Both the position numbers and the translations under genes were made by a program. 64,000 nt of DNA, from assembly GCA_023957475.1 (NCBI GenBank), contig JAMLHA010000011.1, positions 1 through 64,000 on the forward strand. The letters are read 5' to 3'. Under the pieces are notes generated by a model, which was not told the DNA's origin, searched no databases, and worked only from the letters and a program-made list of their open reading frames with translations. The DNA comes from Crocinitomicaceae bacterium (GTDB taxonomy: Bacteria; Bacteroidota; Bacteroidia; Flavobacteriales_D; Crocinitomicaceae). Shown here piece after piece: positions 37,558-46,646 of the stretch (within the stretch, counting starts at the first letter, position 1; every line of letters starts with the position of its first letter).

Positions 37558-37711
37558 TAATTAGTCGCTACAGCATGGAACTTAAAGAAAATGATGGAAA
37601 TACTAAAAGACAAAGCAAAAAATTGTCTTTTGCGTTTTCTTCAACTAATTACTTAAGGCTAATTTTTTTTAATAATAGTTCTTTGAAGGTTTGTTAAGAA
37701 GCGACTAATTA
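37558..37711 (-). repeat. 154-bp inverted-repeat element E1
   Basis: Terminal inverted repeats TAATTAGTCGCT (37558-37569) and AGCGACTAATTA (37700-37711) enclose a foldable AT-rich interior with its own hairpin (AAAGACAA with TTGTCTTT). On the minus strand it begins GTCGCTTCTTA and ends CATGCTGTAGCGAC. It shares those ends with the 156-bp element at 60571-60726. Its right terminus supplies the TAA stop codon of the membrane-protein gene at 37709, so it is transcribed as that gene's 3' UTR. Confidence 0.6.
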
Positions 37712-38476
37712 TTCATTTGCTTCTACAATTTCTTCAGCAGCTTCTGGAATTGCAGCATTTGCTTTTTCAGCGCGAGACTTGCAAAGATTGCATAATTCAG
37801 TAATTTTCTTTGATTCTCTAGCTTGAGCTAATGTTCCTGAAAAAATTTCATCTGTGCGATCTGTATTGATATATGAACAGGAATCTGAAAGATGATATTT
37901 TGTACCTGATTTTGTCCAATAAACCAAATTCTGACCTTGATTCAAATCTTCTACTTCCTGTGTTTGCTGTGTGTATTCTTCAACAGATGGTGGGTTAAAA
38001 TCATAGCCTGTAATTCCAGCAATCACTAATGCAGCACCAGCAATACTACCTAAAATTGCTTTTTGTTTTTTATCGATGTTTTTATTTGTAAGGATAAAAA
38101 TAACCAAGGGTAAAAAAGCTACAATAGCAGCAAATAAACCCAATTGACTCTGCATAAAAAATAAGAATTTATCTTTTTCTGAGGCAGGATCCAAACGATT
38201 GGATTTTTTCCAGAGCATAGAGCCAACAATAACCAATGCTAAATCAACTACAATTAATGTAATGATTAACCACATTACAACGGGTTGTTTAAATAATTGA
38301 GTAATAGCAAATACTTGAGCGCCAATTGCTAATGCCCATAAAACACCTGCAATTAAGCGTAGTTGAGTTGCTCTACCTTTTGCTTCTTTGGTAGGTACAA
38401 AATCAGGTCTATTACTAGTTGATTGAGAAGTAGACTCATCCCCGCCTACACGGGTTACTTTTTTGTTAGTTGCCAT
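37709..38476 (-). CDS. Membrane protein with C-terminal CxxC segment
   Basis: A 255-residue protein with a polar N-terminal tail (about 1-35) and four membrane helices (about 38-60, 68-90, 110-128 and 140-158). A C-terminal soluble segment contains YHLSDSCSYI and ELCNLCKSRA, a possible metal- or redox-active Cys set. No family is named with confidence. The TAA stop lies in the terminal repeat of element E1, so the true C-terminus may have been altered by that insertion. Confidence 0.75.
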   Translation of the reverse strand: MATNKKVTRVGGDESTSQSTSNRPDFVPTKEAKGRATQLRLIAGVLWALAIGAQVFAITQLFKQPVVMWLIITLIVVDLALVIVGSMLWKKSNRLDPASEKDKFLFFMQSQLGLFAAIVAFLPLVIFILTNKNIDKKQKAILGSIAGAALVIAGITGYDFNPPSVEEYTQQTQEVEDLNQGQNLVYWTKSGTKYHLSDSCSYINTDRTDEIFSGTLAQARESKKITELCNLCKSRAEKANAAIPEAAEEIVEANE

Positions 38477-38513
38477 GGTATTTTAGTTTTAATATAGGTT
38501 CAAAATTATAAAA

Positions 38514-39917
38514 TTAATTACATTTACTGTTTAGATGTTGTGAATTTAATAAATCCAATATTGTTTTAACTGGGCTAAAAGTCTCTGATGAAATTTCAAC
38601 AAATAGAGTGTTCCAATACGCCATACCTCCATTCCACAAGCCTGGTAATTCCATGAATTTAATATCTTGACCTTTTTGGTTTTTTTCAACGACAAAATAT
38701 TTAGAATCATCTACAAATTTGGTCAAATCAAACTTGTTTCCATCCAAATCCTTAGTTGTTAAAGCAATCATTACTGGATTAAAATGTGTACTTTTTACCA
38801 TTAATCGAAATTGTTCTCCTTGAATATTAATTTGTGCCTTTTCAACAATTTGTTTAGATATTTTTCCATTGTCGTCAATCCAAAAAGGACCACCTCCGGG
38901 TTGTCCTTCATTTTTCACCATTCCACAAACACGAATAGGTCGATTGACACAATTTTTTATATCTTCTTCGTGTTGAATGTTTGCAAGTTCTGAAGGAGAA
39001 AGAAATTGGTAATTAGCATTTAATTCGATTAGTTTTTCTTTTGAAGGTTGGTTGTAGATGGTTTTTAATTCATTCTTAAATGATTGTAACATTCCTCCCA
39101 ATATGGACCATGTTTCCATGGAGAAATTGGAATGACTAAAATGTTGAACGTTGTCGATGTTTTTTATGAAAATCAATTCTTCGTCCAATTGATTTAAGTT
39201 TTCTATCAAAGCACCATGACCAGCGGGTCTTCTAAGTGGAATGCCATTCTCAAATATTGTGTTCCCATCTATATCAAAAGCGTAGGAATCTGAATCTCTT
39301 GATTGAATAGAATAGGAAACGTTGTATTTTTTACCAGTTAAACCCTCAAGATTTGAAATACTCTCTTTGATTTTTTCTTCGTATTCTGGCTGTACCGTAA
39401 AATGAAATTTTGCCCTACCATTGGATAAACGTGTTCCTTGCAATACATGCTCTTGAAATGGATTCAAAACAAAAGGTTCATTAAAATGGAAAGGAACCAA
39501 TCCTTTTGGGAAATTACCGTAATTAAAAGCTTTTTCATCCAAAAGTAGTCGTGCTATTTCTTCTGCATCTGCTGTGTTTTCAATGATTCGTTCCTTTAAT
39601 TCATTTGGAAAGATCTGAAAAAACGCAAATTCTTGAATGTGGTTTAAAAAACGTTCAACAGCACTTAAATCGGCTTTATCTGGTTGGTTTAAAAAATCAT
39701 ATAAAAATGCAAACATACGTGACCCTGAACCCGATGCAGGTATGAAATAGAGCGGAGAAAGCACTGATTTTTTAAATTTCTGAACAATTTCTTTTTTGGC
39801 TGTATCATTCAAAAGAATTATTCCTTCGTCTATTCTACACGGAGCAAAAAGCACTACTTTAGAATGCTCTCCAAAGACCTTTTCTCGTTGTTCTTTTATT
39901 TTTTCTTCACTATTCAT
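38514..39917 (-). CDS. DUF4301 family protein
   Basis: A 467-residue cytoplasmic protein of the Bacteroidota-specific DUF4301 family. The segment YFIPASGSGSRMFAFLYDFL (about residues 57-76) resembles the GxGxR nucleotide-binding loop of nucleotidyltransferases. RPAGHGALIENLNQLDEELIFIKNIDN and GGGPFWIDD are other conserved stretches. A sugar-nucleotide or NTP-transferase-like role is plausible but inferred. It is divergently oriented to the methyltransferase gene. Confidence 0.82.
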   Translation of the reverse strand: MNSEEKIKEQREKVFGEHSKVVLFAPCRIDEGIILLNDTAKKEIVQKFKKSVLSPLYFIPASGSGSRMFAFLYDFLNQPDKADLSAVERFLNHIQEFAFFQIFPNELKERIIENTADAEEIARLLLDEKAFNYGNFPKGLVPFHFNEPFVLNPFQEHVLQGTRLSNGRAKFHFTVQPEYEEKIKESISNLEGLTGKKYNVSYSIQSRDSDSYAFDIDGNTIFENGIPLRRPAGHGALIENLNQLDEELIFIKNIDNVQHFSHSNFSMETWSILGGMLQSFKNELKTIYNQPSKEKLIELNANYQFLSPSELANIQHEEDIKNCVNRPIRVCGMVKNEGQPGGGPFWIDDNGKISKQIVEKAQINIQGEQFRLMVKSTHFNPVMIALTTKDLDGNKFDLTKFVDDSKYFVVEKNQKGQDIKFMELPGLWNGGMAYWNTLFVEISSETFSPVKTILDLLNSQHLNSKCN

Positions 39918-39952
39918 GCCAGTTATTGAAGTCTATTGTTTTAATTTGTAAT

Positions 39953-40720
39953 GTGAATCTAGTCTTCGAATATATAAAATATCATTGGAATGCCAAAAAA
40001 AGACATGGTACTCATTCGCCATTTATTTATAAATTAGTTGATGAATGTTTGCAATTACCTGTAAATGAGAGAGATAAAAAACAAATAAAAAAAATAATTT
40101 CTCAATTAAAAAAGAACCACCAAAAAATTCAAATTGCTGATTTTGGTGCAGGTTCAAAATCATTGAATAAGGAAAGAAAAATTAGTGCAATTCTTAAAAT
40201 TAGTTCAAGCAAGGGAAAATATGCTCGTTTTTTCTACCAATTGGCTGCCTATTACCAACCAGAGCAAATTTTGGAATTTGGAACATCTTTGGGTGTTGGC
40301 ACGATTCATTTTGCAAAAGGAAACCCAAAAGCAAGTATCACAACGGTAGAAGCCTGCCCCGAAACAGCAAAAATTGCTCAACAAAATTTTAAACAACTTC
40401 AATTGTCAACTGTTACATTGGTAAACAAAACATTTGCTCAATTTTTAACGGAAAATAAACAACCAAAATACGATATTTTGTTTATTGATGGTCACCATGA
40501 TGGGGAAGCTACATTGCGTTACGTAGAACAGTTGCTACCTACAATGAAAGAAAATAGTTTTGTTATTTTAGATGATATTCGCTGGAGTGATTCCATGTTT
40601 GAAGCGTGGAACACGCTGGTAAAAGATAAGCGTTTCAATGTGTCAATTGATCTATTTAGAATGGGAGTTTTATTGAGACGCCCCGAACAACGCAAAGAAC
40701 ATTTTATTATTCGTTTATAA
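39953..40720 (+). CDS. Class I SAM-dependent methyltransferase
   Basis: A 255-residue O-methyltransferase-like protein. The SAM-binding region is ILEFGTSLGVGTIHFAKG followed by TTVEACPETAKIAQQNF. The acidic metal/substrate motifs are ILFIDGHHDGEATL and FVILDDIRWSD, as in class I catechol-type O-methyltransferases. I choose the GTG at 39953, since the in-frame TTG at 39926 is close to the divergent gene. The substrate is unknown. The stop is one base before the start of an inverted-repeat hairpin that may act as terminator. Confidence 0.82.
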   Translation: MNLVFEYIKYHWNAKKRHGTHSPFIYKLVDECLQLPVNERDKKQIKKIISQLKKNHQKIQIADFGAGSKSLNKERKISAILKISSSKGKYARFFYQLAAYYQPEQILEFGTSLGVGTIHFAKGNPKASITTVEACPETAKIAQQNFKQLQLSTVTLVNKTFAQFLTENKQPKYDILFIDGHHDGEATLRYVEQLLPTMKENSFVILDDIRWSDSMFEAWNTLVKDKRFNVSIDLFRMGVLLRRPEQRKEHFIIRL

Positions 40721-40721
40721 T

Positions 40722-40782
40722 CGAAGTATCAGTGTTCTATTATTGATTGCCTTTGGCAAATAGATAGAACACTGATGCTTCG
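40722..40782. terminator. Large hairpin within repeat copy 2
   Basis: CGAAGTATCAGTGTTCTAT (40722-40740) pairs with ATAGAACACTGATGCTTCG (40764-40782), 19 bp with one G-T pair. The loop holds a second small stem (TTGCC with GGCAA). It starts one base after the methyltransferase stop and could terminate its transcript, although there is no T-run. Confidence 0.6.
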
Positions 40783-40925
40783 ATTTGCTCAACACGAGTG
40801 TGCAGATTGGACTGATTTGCACAGATAAATAAGTTTATAAGTATTCACAAAATCAGGGACAATCTTTTTTTTTAGAAAAATCCACTTCAAAAAAATCAGC
40901 GTCACCAGCGTTCCATTACATAGAG
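40722..40925 (-). repeat. Dispersed non-coding repeat, copy 2 (inverted relative to copy 1)
   Basis: About 200 bp between the methyltransferase and rlmN genes. Its reverse complement aligns with 10261-10430 over several conserved blocks. It includes the large hairpin described separately. No reading frame is present. Confidence 0.7.
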
Positions 40926-40933
40926 AAATTAAC

Positions 40934-40941
40934 TATCTTTG
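40934..40941 (+). promoter_or_regulatory. -7 box TATCTTTG of rlmN
   Basis: A perfect box ending 9 nt before the ATG at 40951, giving a leader of a few nt at most. Confidence 0.65.
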
Positions 40942-40950
40942 CAACTCATT

Positions 40951-42024
40951 ATGAGCAAAAAAATCAATATTCGAGATTTGGCATTTGAGGAGTTGAAAAC
41001 TCAATTGATAAACCTTGGTCAACAAGCATTTAGAGCGAAACAAGTGTATGAATGGTTGTGGAATAAAAATGCGCATACATTTGAAGAAATGTCTTCATTG
41101 AGTAAAGATTTACGTATAAAATTAGAGGAACACTTTTTTATTGATGGCATCAAAGTGGTTGATCAGCAGGCGTCTTCTGATAAAACGATTAAATGTGCTT
41201 TTGAAATTGAAAAAGGAAAAGTAGTTGAAGGTGTTTTGATTCCTACAACTTCGAGAATGACCGCATGTATTTCGTGTCAAGTGGGATGCAGCTTGTCATG
41301 TGATTTTTGTGCAACAGGTAAATTGAAATTACTACGCAATCTTTCTGCAGGAGAGATATACGATCAAGTGGCTTATTTAAAACGCTTGGCAGAAGAGAAA
41401 TACAATACTCCATTGACCAATATTGTGTATATGGGAATGGGAGAACCGATGCTTAATTATAAAAATGTGTTACGTTCAATAGATGTGATAACATCAAAAG
41501 AAGGAATGGGGATGTCGCCTCGCCGAATCACTGTTTCTACGGCAGGTGTTTCTAAAATGATTAAGAAATTAGGCGATGATGAGGTGAAGTTTAATTTCGC
41601 GTTATCGTTGCACGCTGCAAATGATGAAAAGCGTAATAAGATAATGGAAATCAACGAGAAAAATGATTTGGAATCGTTGAAAGAGGCATTGGTCTATTTT
41701 TATGAAAAAACAGGAACACGTGTAACTTTTGAGTACATTATTTTCAAAGATTTTAATGATTCAATAGAGGATGCACGTGAATTGGTAACATTTTCAAGAA
41801 ATGTACCATGCAAAATCAATATCATTGAATACAACCCAATAGATGATGTTGGGTATCAGCGTGCAGATCCTAAAAAAGTAGATGAATTTGCTGCTTATTT
41901 GGAAAGCAAAGGATTGGTTGTCAATATTCGAAGAAGTAGAGGTAAGGACATTGATGCTGCCTGTGGCCAGTTGGCAAATAAGAACAAAGCAGTTGTTGAA
42001 CGCACATTTAAAACCTCTATTTGA
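40951..42024 (+). CDS. rlmN: Dual-specificity 23S rRNA/tRNA adenine C2-methyltransferase RlmN
   Basis: A radical SAM enzyme that methylates A2503 of 23S rRNA and A37 of some tRNAs. The 4Fe-4S motif CxxxCxxC is C113, C117 and C120 (GCSLSCDFCATG), and the methyl-carrying Cys is C338 (DAACGQL). The family signatures MGMGEPMLN and RITVSTAG are present. The ATG at 40951 (357 residues) is preferred to the TTG at 40939 because the latter lies within the -7 box. Confidence 0.96.
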   Translation: MSKKINIRDLAFEELKTQLINLGQQAFRAKQVYEWLWNKNAHTFEEMSSLSKDLRIKLEEHFFIDGIKVVDQQASSDKTIKCAFEIEKGKVVEGVLIPTTSRMTACISCQVGCSLSCDFCATGKLKLLRNLSAGEIYDQVAYLKRLAEEKYNTPLTNIVYMGMGEPMLNYKNVLRSIDVITSKEGMGMSPRRITVSTAGVSKMIKKLGDDEVKFNFALSLHAANDEKRNKIMEINEKNDLESLKEALVYFYEKTGTRVTFEYIIFKDFNDSIEDARELVTFSRNVPCKINIIEYNPIDDVGYQRADPKKVDEFAAYLESKGLVVNIRRSRGKDIDAACGQLANKNKAVVERTFKTSI

Positions 42025-42116
42025 TAAAGAAATCAATATCGAATTCTGGTTAAATACTCTTTTTTGTAACTCATTTCCCTCTTTTTCGTAAAAGACCGTT
42101 AGACAATACAACTTTT

Positions 42117-42299
42117 ATGAATTTGATTTTAAATAACTACAAACGAGCAGAAGAAGCATTGAATCAACACCGAGTTTTGGGTTCAAAAAGTAAATTATCT
42201 ATTGTAGAGGTTGCTCGATTAATGGATATTGTAAAAAAACAAAAGCAAACTGATAAATTTCAAAATGAATCATTGTTTTATCAATTTGGCTTGAATTAA
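42117..42299 (+). CDS. Small hypothetical protein
   Basis: A 60-residue basic, helical protein (MNLILNNYKRAEEALNQHRV, later EVARLMDIVKKQKQTDK) with no recognised domain. It starts with ATG, has ordinary codon use and sits alone between rlmN and a bidirectional terminator. The helical pattern hints at a small DNA- or protein-binding peptide, but nothing firmer can be said. Confidence 0.45.
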   Translation: MNLILNNYKRAEEALNQHRVLGSKSKLSIVEVARLMDIVKKQKQTDKFQNESLFYQFGLN

Positions 42300-42372
42300 A
42301 GGGGGGGATTAGATTCAATTTTAACTAGCTATAAATAGAAAATTCTTGAGTTAATCATAAAGTTTTCAAGTC

Positions 42373-42404
42373 AAAAAGAGCTGTCTCAAAAAACAACTCT
42401 TTTT
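42373..42404. terminator. Bidirectional terminator
   Basis: AAAAAGAGCTGT pairs with ACAACTCTTTTT (one G-T pair), with A- and T-runs on both sides. It separates the plus-strand genes from the minus-strand surface-protein cluster. Confidence 0.85.
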
Positions 42405-42418
42405 GGTTGTTAATTCCC

Positions 42419-43342
42419 CTATTGTTTCACCATTCTTTTAGTAGCCACAACTTGTCCATCGGCAATGAGTGAGTAAGTGTAAGCACCACTACTCAAATCA
42501 CTACCATACACATTGAGTTGTCCATTTCCTCTTTCAAGAATAGCCACATTTTTTATCCTATTGCCAGCAGCATCATAAAAGACTATTTGAGCATCTTTAA
42601 CCGTATTTGGCACAGTGTATGTGATTACTGTAGTTTCTGCAAATGGGTTGGGAACATTTTGATTTAAAACAATTGTTGTTCCATTGTTTAGTTTCACATC
42701 AATAAAATGACGTAATTCTTCTTGTGTTTTTGTTTCATTTTGTTGAATTGCTTGTTGACTTAATTGACACAAGAAAGGTAAAATACCACTTAAACAATTT
42801 TCTAATTGAGTTAAACGATCATTTAAATCAGTAATTTGTGTTTGTAATGAATCATTAACTGTAAATAGAGAATCAATTGTTGATTTTTGCTCTTTGTGAG
42901 AAGCAATTAATAACGGAATGATTCCTTCATAATTTACTGTTTTATAGTTAAATGAAGCATTAACGACATTACCAATACTATCATAATCAGAAGGGTGTGT
43001 GACTTCTCTCACTAATTCTGGCACAACTTGCTCAACTTCTTGTGCTATTAGTCCAATTTGAGTACCGCTTGGAAAGCTTAACCTTGTTGCATTTCCAGTA
43101 GTTTTATAGGTATAATTTACAGGATTTAAAAGTGATAGCAAACTATCAGCACTAGTAATTGAAGAAATATTTTCTTTAAATTGAATATCAGAAGGAATGA
43201 TAGGTTGATTTGAAACCAAATCACCTGCAAAATAACCAGCATAATTATAAGTGCCTTGATCTGCATATCCATACACACCAATTGCATAATCACCTCCTAA
43301 TCCTACACCTTTTACGCCAATATTGAGACCAGAAGGTGCCAT
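42419..43342 (-). pseudogene. Surface protein C, third segment: S74 chaperone-like and T9SS C-terminus
   Basis: The C-terminal 307 codons of a frame that runs from 45646. It carries an endosialidase-type intramolecular chaperone domain (peptidase S74-like; DIQFKENISSI, YTYKTTGNATRLSFP, IGLIAQEVEQVVPELV). A coiled-coil follows (SLFTVNDSLQTQITDLNDRL), and then a T9SS type A-like sorting end (VPNPFAETTVITY, SGAYTYSLIADGQVVATKRM). Eighteen codons upstream lies the in-frame TGA at 43397-43399. Alone it lacks a signal peptide and would not be exported. Confidence 0.75.
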
Positions 43343-43396
43343 TGCTCTAAAATTTCCACCAATATCTTCTATTGATGAAGCTGTTCCAGAGGCAAA

Positions 43397-44185
43397 TCAA
43401 TCAACACCATAATTTCTAATATCGGAATTTGAACCTGTAGAGCGAATACCAATAGACTGACCTTTGCCATTAGTTCCTGTAAAAACACCACCAATATTTA
43501 TGTGACCAATATGATTTGGAGAGGAAACGTCTCTAGTAGCAAATGAAGAAACACCATAATTAATAGAAGCATTGTTTGCAAAAAACATTCCACCATTATT
43601 TATAGCCTTAATACCATCAGGCTGCATACCAATAGCCTCTCCATAAACTCCTGTGAAATCATACCCAATACCAGAAGTACCTGCTGCTATATCAATATTT
43701 GAAAAATGACCACCAAAGGTGTTTTCTGCTACACTCTGATAATGTCTTTGTAATACTGATAGTTTTCCTAATAAATTATCAGAACAGTCATATCCAATTC
43801 CAACGCGGTTTTTATCTAATAGGGGAGTTTGCTCTTTTGTTAAGAAATAAAGATTGTAGTCATTTAAATTTACTTTTGAATCAGCAAGTAAATTTGCCGC
43901 TCCATTAGTATCTGCACATTCTGTAAAACCATTGCTAACAGGTAAATCAATATCTGCATAATGCACCCTATTGTGGTCGTTTTCATCTATTACCAAAACA
44001 CGAGTTAATGAATTGTTTTGCGTAACTGTTCTGATTCTTAAATCACCATCAATGTCTAATTTTGCGTCTATTGCATCAGCAGGTGCGGTATTTTGCCCAT
44101 TAGAAGAGAAGTTTCCAATACCTACCATACCATAATTGTTTGTTAGTGTAGATGCTTGTCCTGGTTGCATTCTAGTTACTTCCAA
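43397..44185 (-). pseudogene. Surface protein C, middle segment between two in-frame stops
   Basis: 262 codons in the same frame as its neighbours, ending at TGA 43397-43399. It contains repeated beta-helix-like units: NYGVSSFATRDVSSPNHIGH early, and NYGVD followed by the stop and FASGTASSIEDIGG late. Comparison of these units suggests that the stop replaces a Ser codon (TCA to TGA). It resembles the receptor-binding shafts of tail-fibre-like proteins that precede S74 domains. Confidence 0.7.
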
Positions 44186-44275
44186 TCCATTAGCCGATGA
44201 AGAAACTGGGTCACCTGGGTTTATAATTGATGATGTTGTAGAAGTAAAGATAAAACGTAAATTATCAGGACCTTC

Positions 44276-45646
44276 TTATGATATTGGGCCTGCTGATTGA
44301 TTGTCACCCCAGCTTACTACGGCATCAAAGCGGTCTGTACCTTCATTTTTTAATCCTACATACATGTTATCTGTTCCATTGGAAGTAAAAGTTCCAATAT
44401 CCATCCAAGGCCTCCATCCATCAGTTGAACCTAATGGATTGGAATTTAATCCTGTATTATAGCCTAAATGAAGTAAACTTAATGGACGAGTGATAGGTTG
44501 TGCACCATTGTGACTGATTGCTACTCTTGTAATATTTGTAGGTGAAGTTAATCCTCCATAATTTGATCCTTGTGTGCTAACAAGGGAACCGACAGAAGTA
44601 AAACGCAAGCGCTCTCCATTATTGGTTGCACCAGGCGTATTATCCCAATCTGTTTGGATTATTAGAGGGGTGTTTTCTTGCCAACGGATGTAGGCATTAA
44701 GATGTTCTACACCCCCTTGATTGAAAAGAGTATTATCAATTCCCCAACGCAAACCATCATTTGCTGTTTCCCCTGTTCCAGGTGTATTTGTACCATCTCT
44801 GCGATAAGTAATTTGACCAAAACCATAAGGTTGATTTGTTGCACCAGACCGCCAATCATAACTCAAGTGTATCAAACTTTGAGGATTAATATAGTTGGCT
44901 ACAGACATGCCAGTTGCATTTGTGCCAAATGTATTACCCAATCCCATTAATCCTAAACCTGAGAACTGTGCTACATGAAGCCCATCTAAATCTGTTGTTG
45001 ACAAGCGGTTGGCACTTACTGAATTTCCATCGCTACCGCCATAGCCTGAAAAACGAAACACTAACTTATCAGGGCCTTCAGAGGAACCTGGGTTATCCGA
45101 CCATAAAATAACAGTTTCTGTAATATCGTCTTCTGCAGGGTTCGTAGAAAGCTTGCGCAACCCCATATAGGATAAATCTTCATTTTCTGTAAAAGTAACT
45201 CCGGTTTTCATCCAAGGGCGATAACCGTATTCTTGTACAGAATTACCTATCCCATTAAGATGAAGTAAAGAAAATGCGCCTTTGGTATTGTAAATACTCT
45301 GACCATTTGCCATGGAAATGTTGTTTACACCTAATAGCATATAACCAGTAGTATTTACGCCTTGCCCTGCCCCATAACCATTTATAGTATATTGTATTAT
45401 AGGATTAGTAAAGTCACCATTTATCTTCATTCGTAGGTGATTTTGAGAGATACCTCCTGTCACTGTATAAATGGGAGAGTTCCACTTTGTTCCAAATATA
45501 TTGTTATTAGACCCATTTTGGTTATTCCCACTACGTGACCAATATTCAATACTGTTTGTACCTTGACCACCACCAGTTGGTATAATTTGTGCTATGCTAG
45601 TACCATAAAACAATAAAGTACTTGCAATGATTAATTTTTTTTTCAT
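44276..45646 (-). pseudogene. Surface protein C, N-terminal segment
   Basis: 456 codons starting with a signal peptide (MKKKLIIASTLLFYGTSIAQ). Two internal repeats of about 90 residues follow, each with SLLHL.....GYRPWM or DGWRPWM, then MYVGLK/YMGLRK and SDNPGSSEGPDKL. The frame stops at TAA 44276-44278 in the second repeat, exactly where the first repeat has SSEGPD, so TCA to TAA is the likely change. It then stays open for 30 more codons to the next segment. Full length would be about 1075 codons. It begins 13 nt after the stop of the gene at 45660 and was probably co-transcribed with it. Confidence 0.75.
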
Positions 45647-45659
45647 TTTGTTAAGATTT

Positions 45660-46646
45660 TTATCTTACCAAATGAATAAAACCTGTTTGTTGTTTTTTGT
45701 AATCTTTTAATCGTATTATATAATAATATATTCCTTCAGGACAGTTTTCACCATTCCAAAGAGGTTCGTCTTTATTGAGTGTGGTTACTATATTCCCCCA
45801 ACGATTTAAAATAATAATATCTTCTATCAAAAATTCATATTGTTCCATACTGATTACATCATTTATTCCATCTCCATTTGGAGTAAATACATTCGGGATA
45901 TTATTTAATTTAACAATTGACACATCATCTATATAATAATAAATTTCAAATTGCCAATCAGAGTTAGTGCTTCCATCAACATTAATCCAATTAGTATTAA
46001 TATTATCTGAAAATATACCAAGAGTTATGAATTTTTCTCCACCTATTGCTTTAATTATCTTGCTTATCTGTATCCAAGATGTATCATTGGTAATGGGGTA
46101 ATTGACTTCACTTACAACTTGTGGATTATAAGAAAGATTTAAATTATTCCAACCACTAATAGCATTTTCAGATAAATAGAGACCAATATTATCACATGCT
46201 CTTCTTGAACTATCTGCCCTTGAGACATAAAAACTAATTTCATATAACTCATCTTTCTCTAATGGAGAAATTAATTGTGCTTGGATATATTCTCTTGCAT
46301 TAGTTGAAGTTGGTTCCAAATCACTAATAGTAATTCCAACATAAGCATTTCCTGTTCGTGCATACTGATATCCCCACGAGTTTTGTGGAACACTTACATC
46401 AGTATTATTGCACGAATTTAGGTAATTAGGGGAACCTGTTGAAGGGCTAATCCAATTAGAGACACTAAAATCATCCATCATTAGAGGGCATGTATCATAC
46501 TCTTCAAAGCTTCCATTAGGCACAAGATTTTGTTGAGCTCTTGTAGAGAAAACAAAAACAATATAAAAAATGATATAAAAAACAGGTTTTATCCCCAGTA
46601 AAAAACCGGGACTGAACAGTTTTATGTATTTTAAGTTGTTCAGCAC
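45660..46646 (-). CDS. T9SS type B (gliding-motility-associated C-terminal) surface protein B
   Basis: A 328-residue exported protein, apparently intact. The N-terminus MLNNLKYIKLFSP precedes a hydrophobic signal segment (PVFYIIFYIVFVFSTRAQ). An OmpA-associated/CBM-like domain follows (NLVPNGSFEEYDTCP, YVGITISDLE, IDDVSIVKL). The T9SS type B end is NVFTPNGDGINDVISM, NRWGNIVTTL and CPEGIYYYIIRLKD. The start is probably the GTG at 46646, but this is uncertain. A promoter and a 21-bp-phased array lie about 240-330 bp upstream. A decayed paralogue lies at 47729-48720. Confidence 0.82.
   Translation of the reverse strand: MLNNLKYIKLFSPGFLLGIKPVFYIIFYIVFVFSTRAQQNLVPNGSFEEYDTCPLMMDDFSVSNWISPSTGSPNYLNSCNNTDVSVPQNSWGYQYARTGNAYVGITISDLEPTSTNAREYIQAQLISPLEKDELYEISFYVSRADSSRRACDNIGLYLSENAISGWNNLNLSYNPQVVSEVNYPITNDTSWIQISKIIKAIGGEKFITLGIFSDNINTNWINVDGSTNSDWQFEIYYYIDDVSIVKLNNIPNVFTPNGDGINDVISMEQYEFLIEDIIILNRWGNIVTTLNKDEPLWNGENCPEGIYYYIIRLKDYKKQQTGFIHLVR

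Noticed and set aside
37558..37711. E1 as an integron attC site
   Set aside because: It has complementary ends of attC-like size, but the RYYYAAC/GTTRRRY core sites are not present and no integrase was seen.
36050..44278. Stop-codon reassignment or selenocysteine recoding as the reason for in-frame TGA and TAA
   Set aside because: Both TAA and TGA are involved, gmk and other core genes end in these codons with overlapping neighbours, and no SECIS-like structure was evident; nonsense mutation is simpler.
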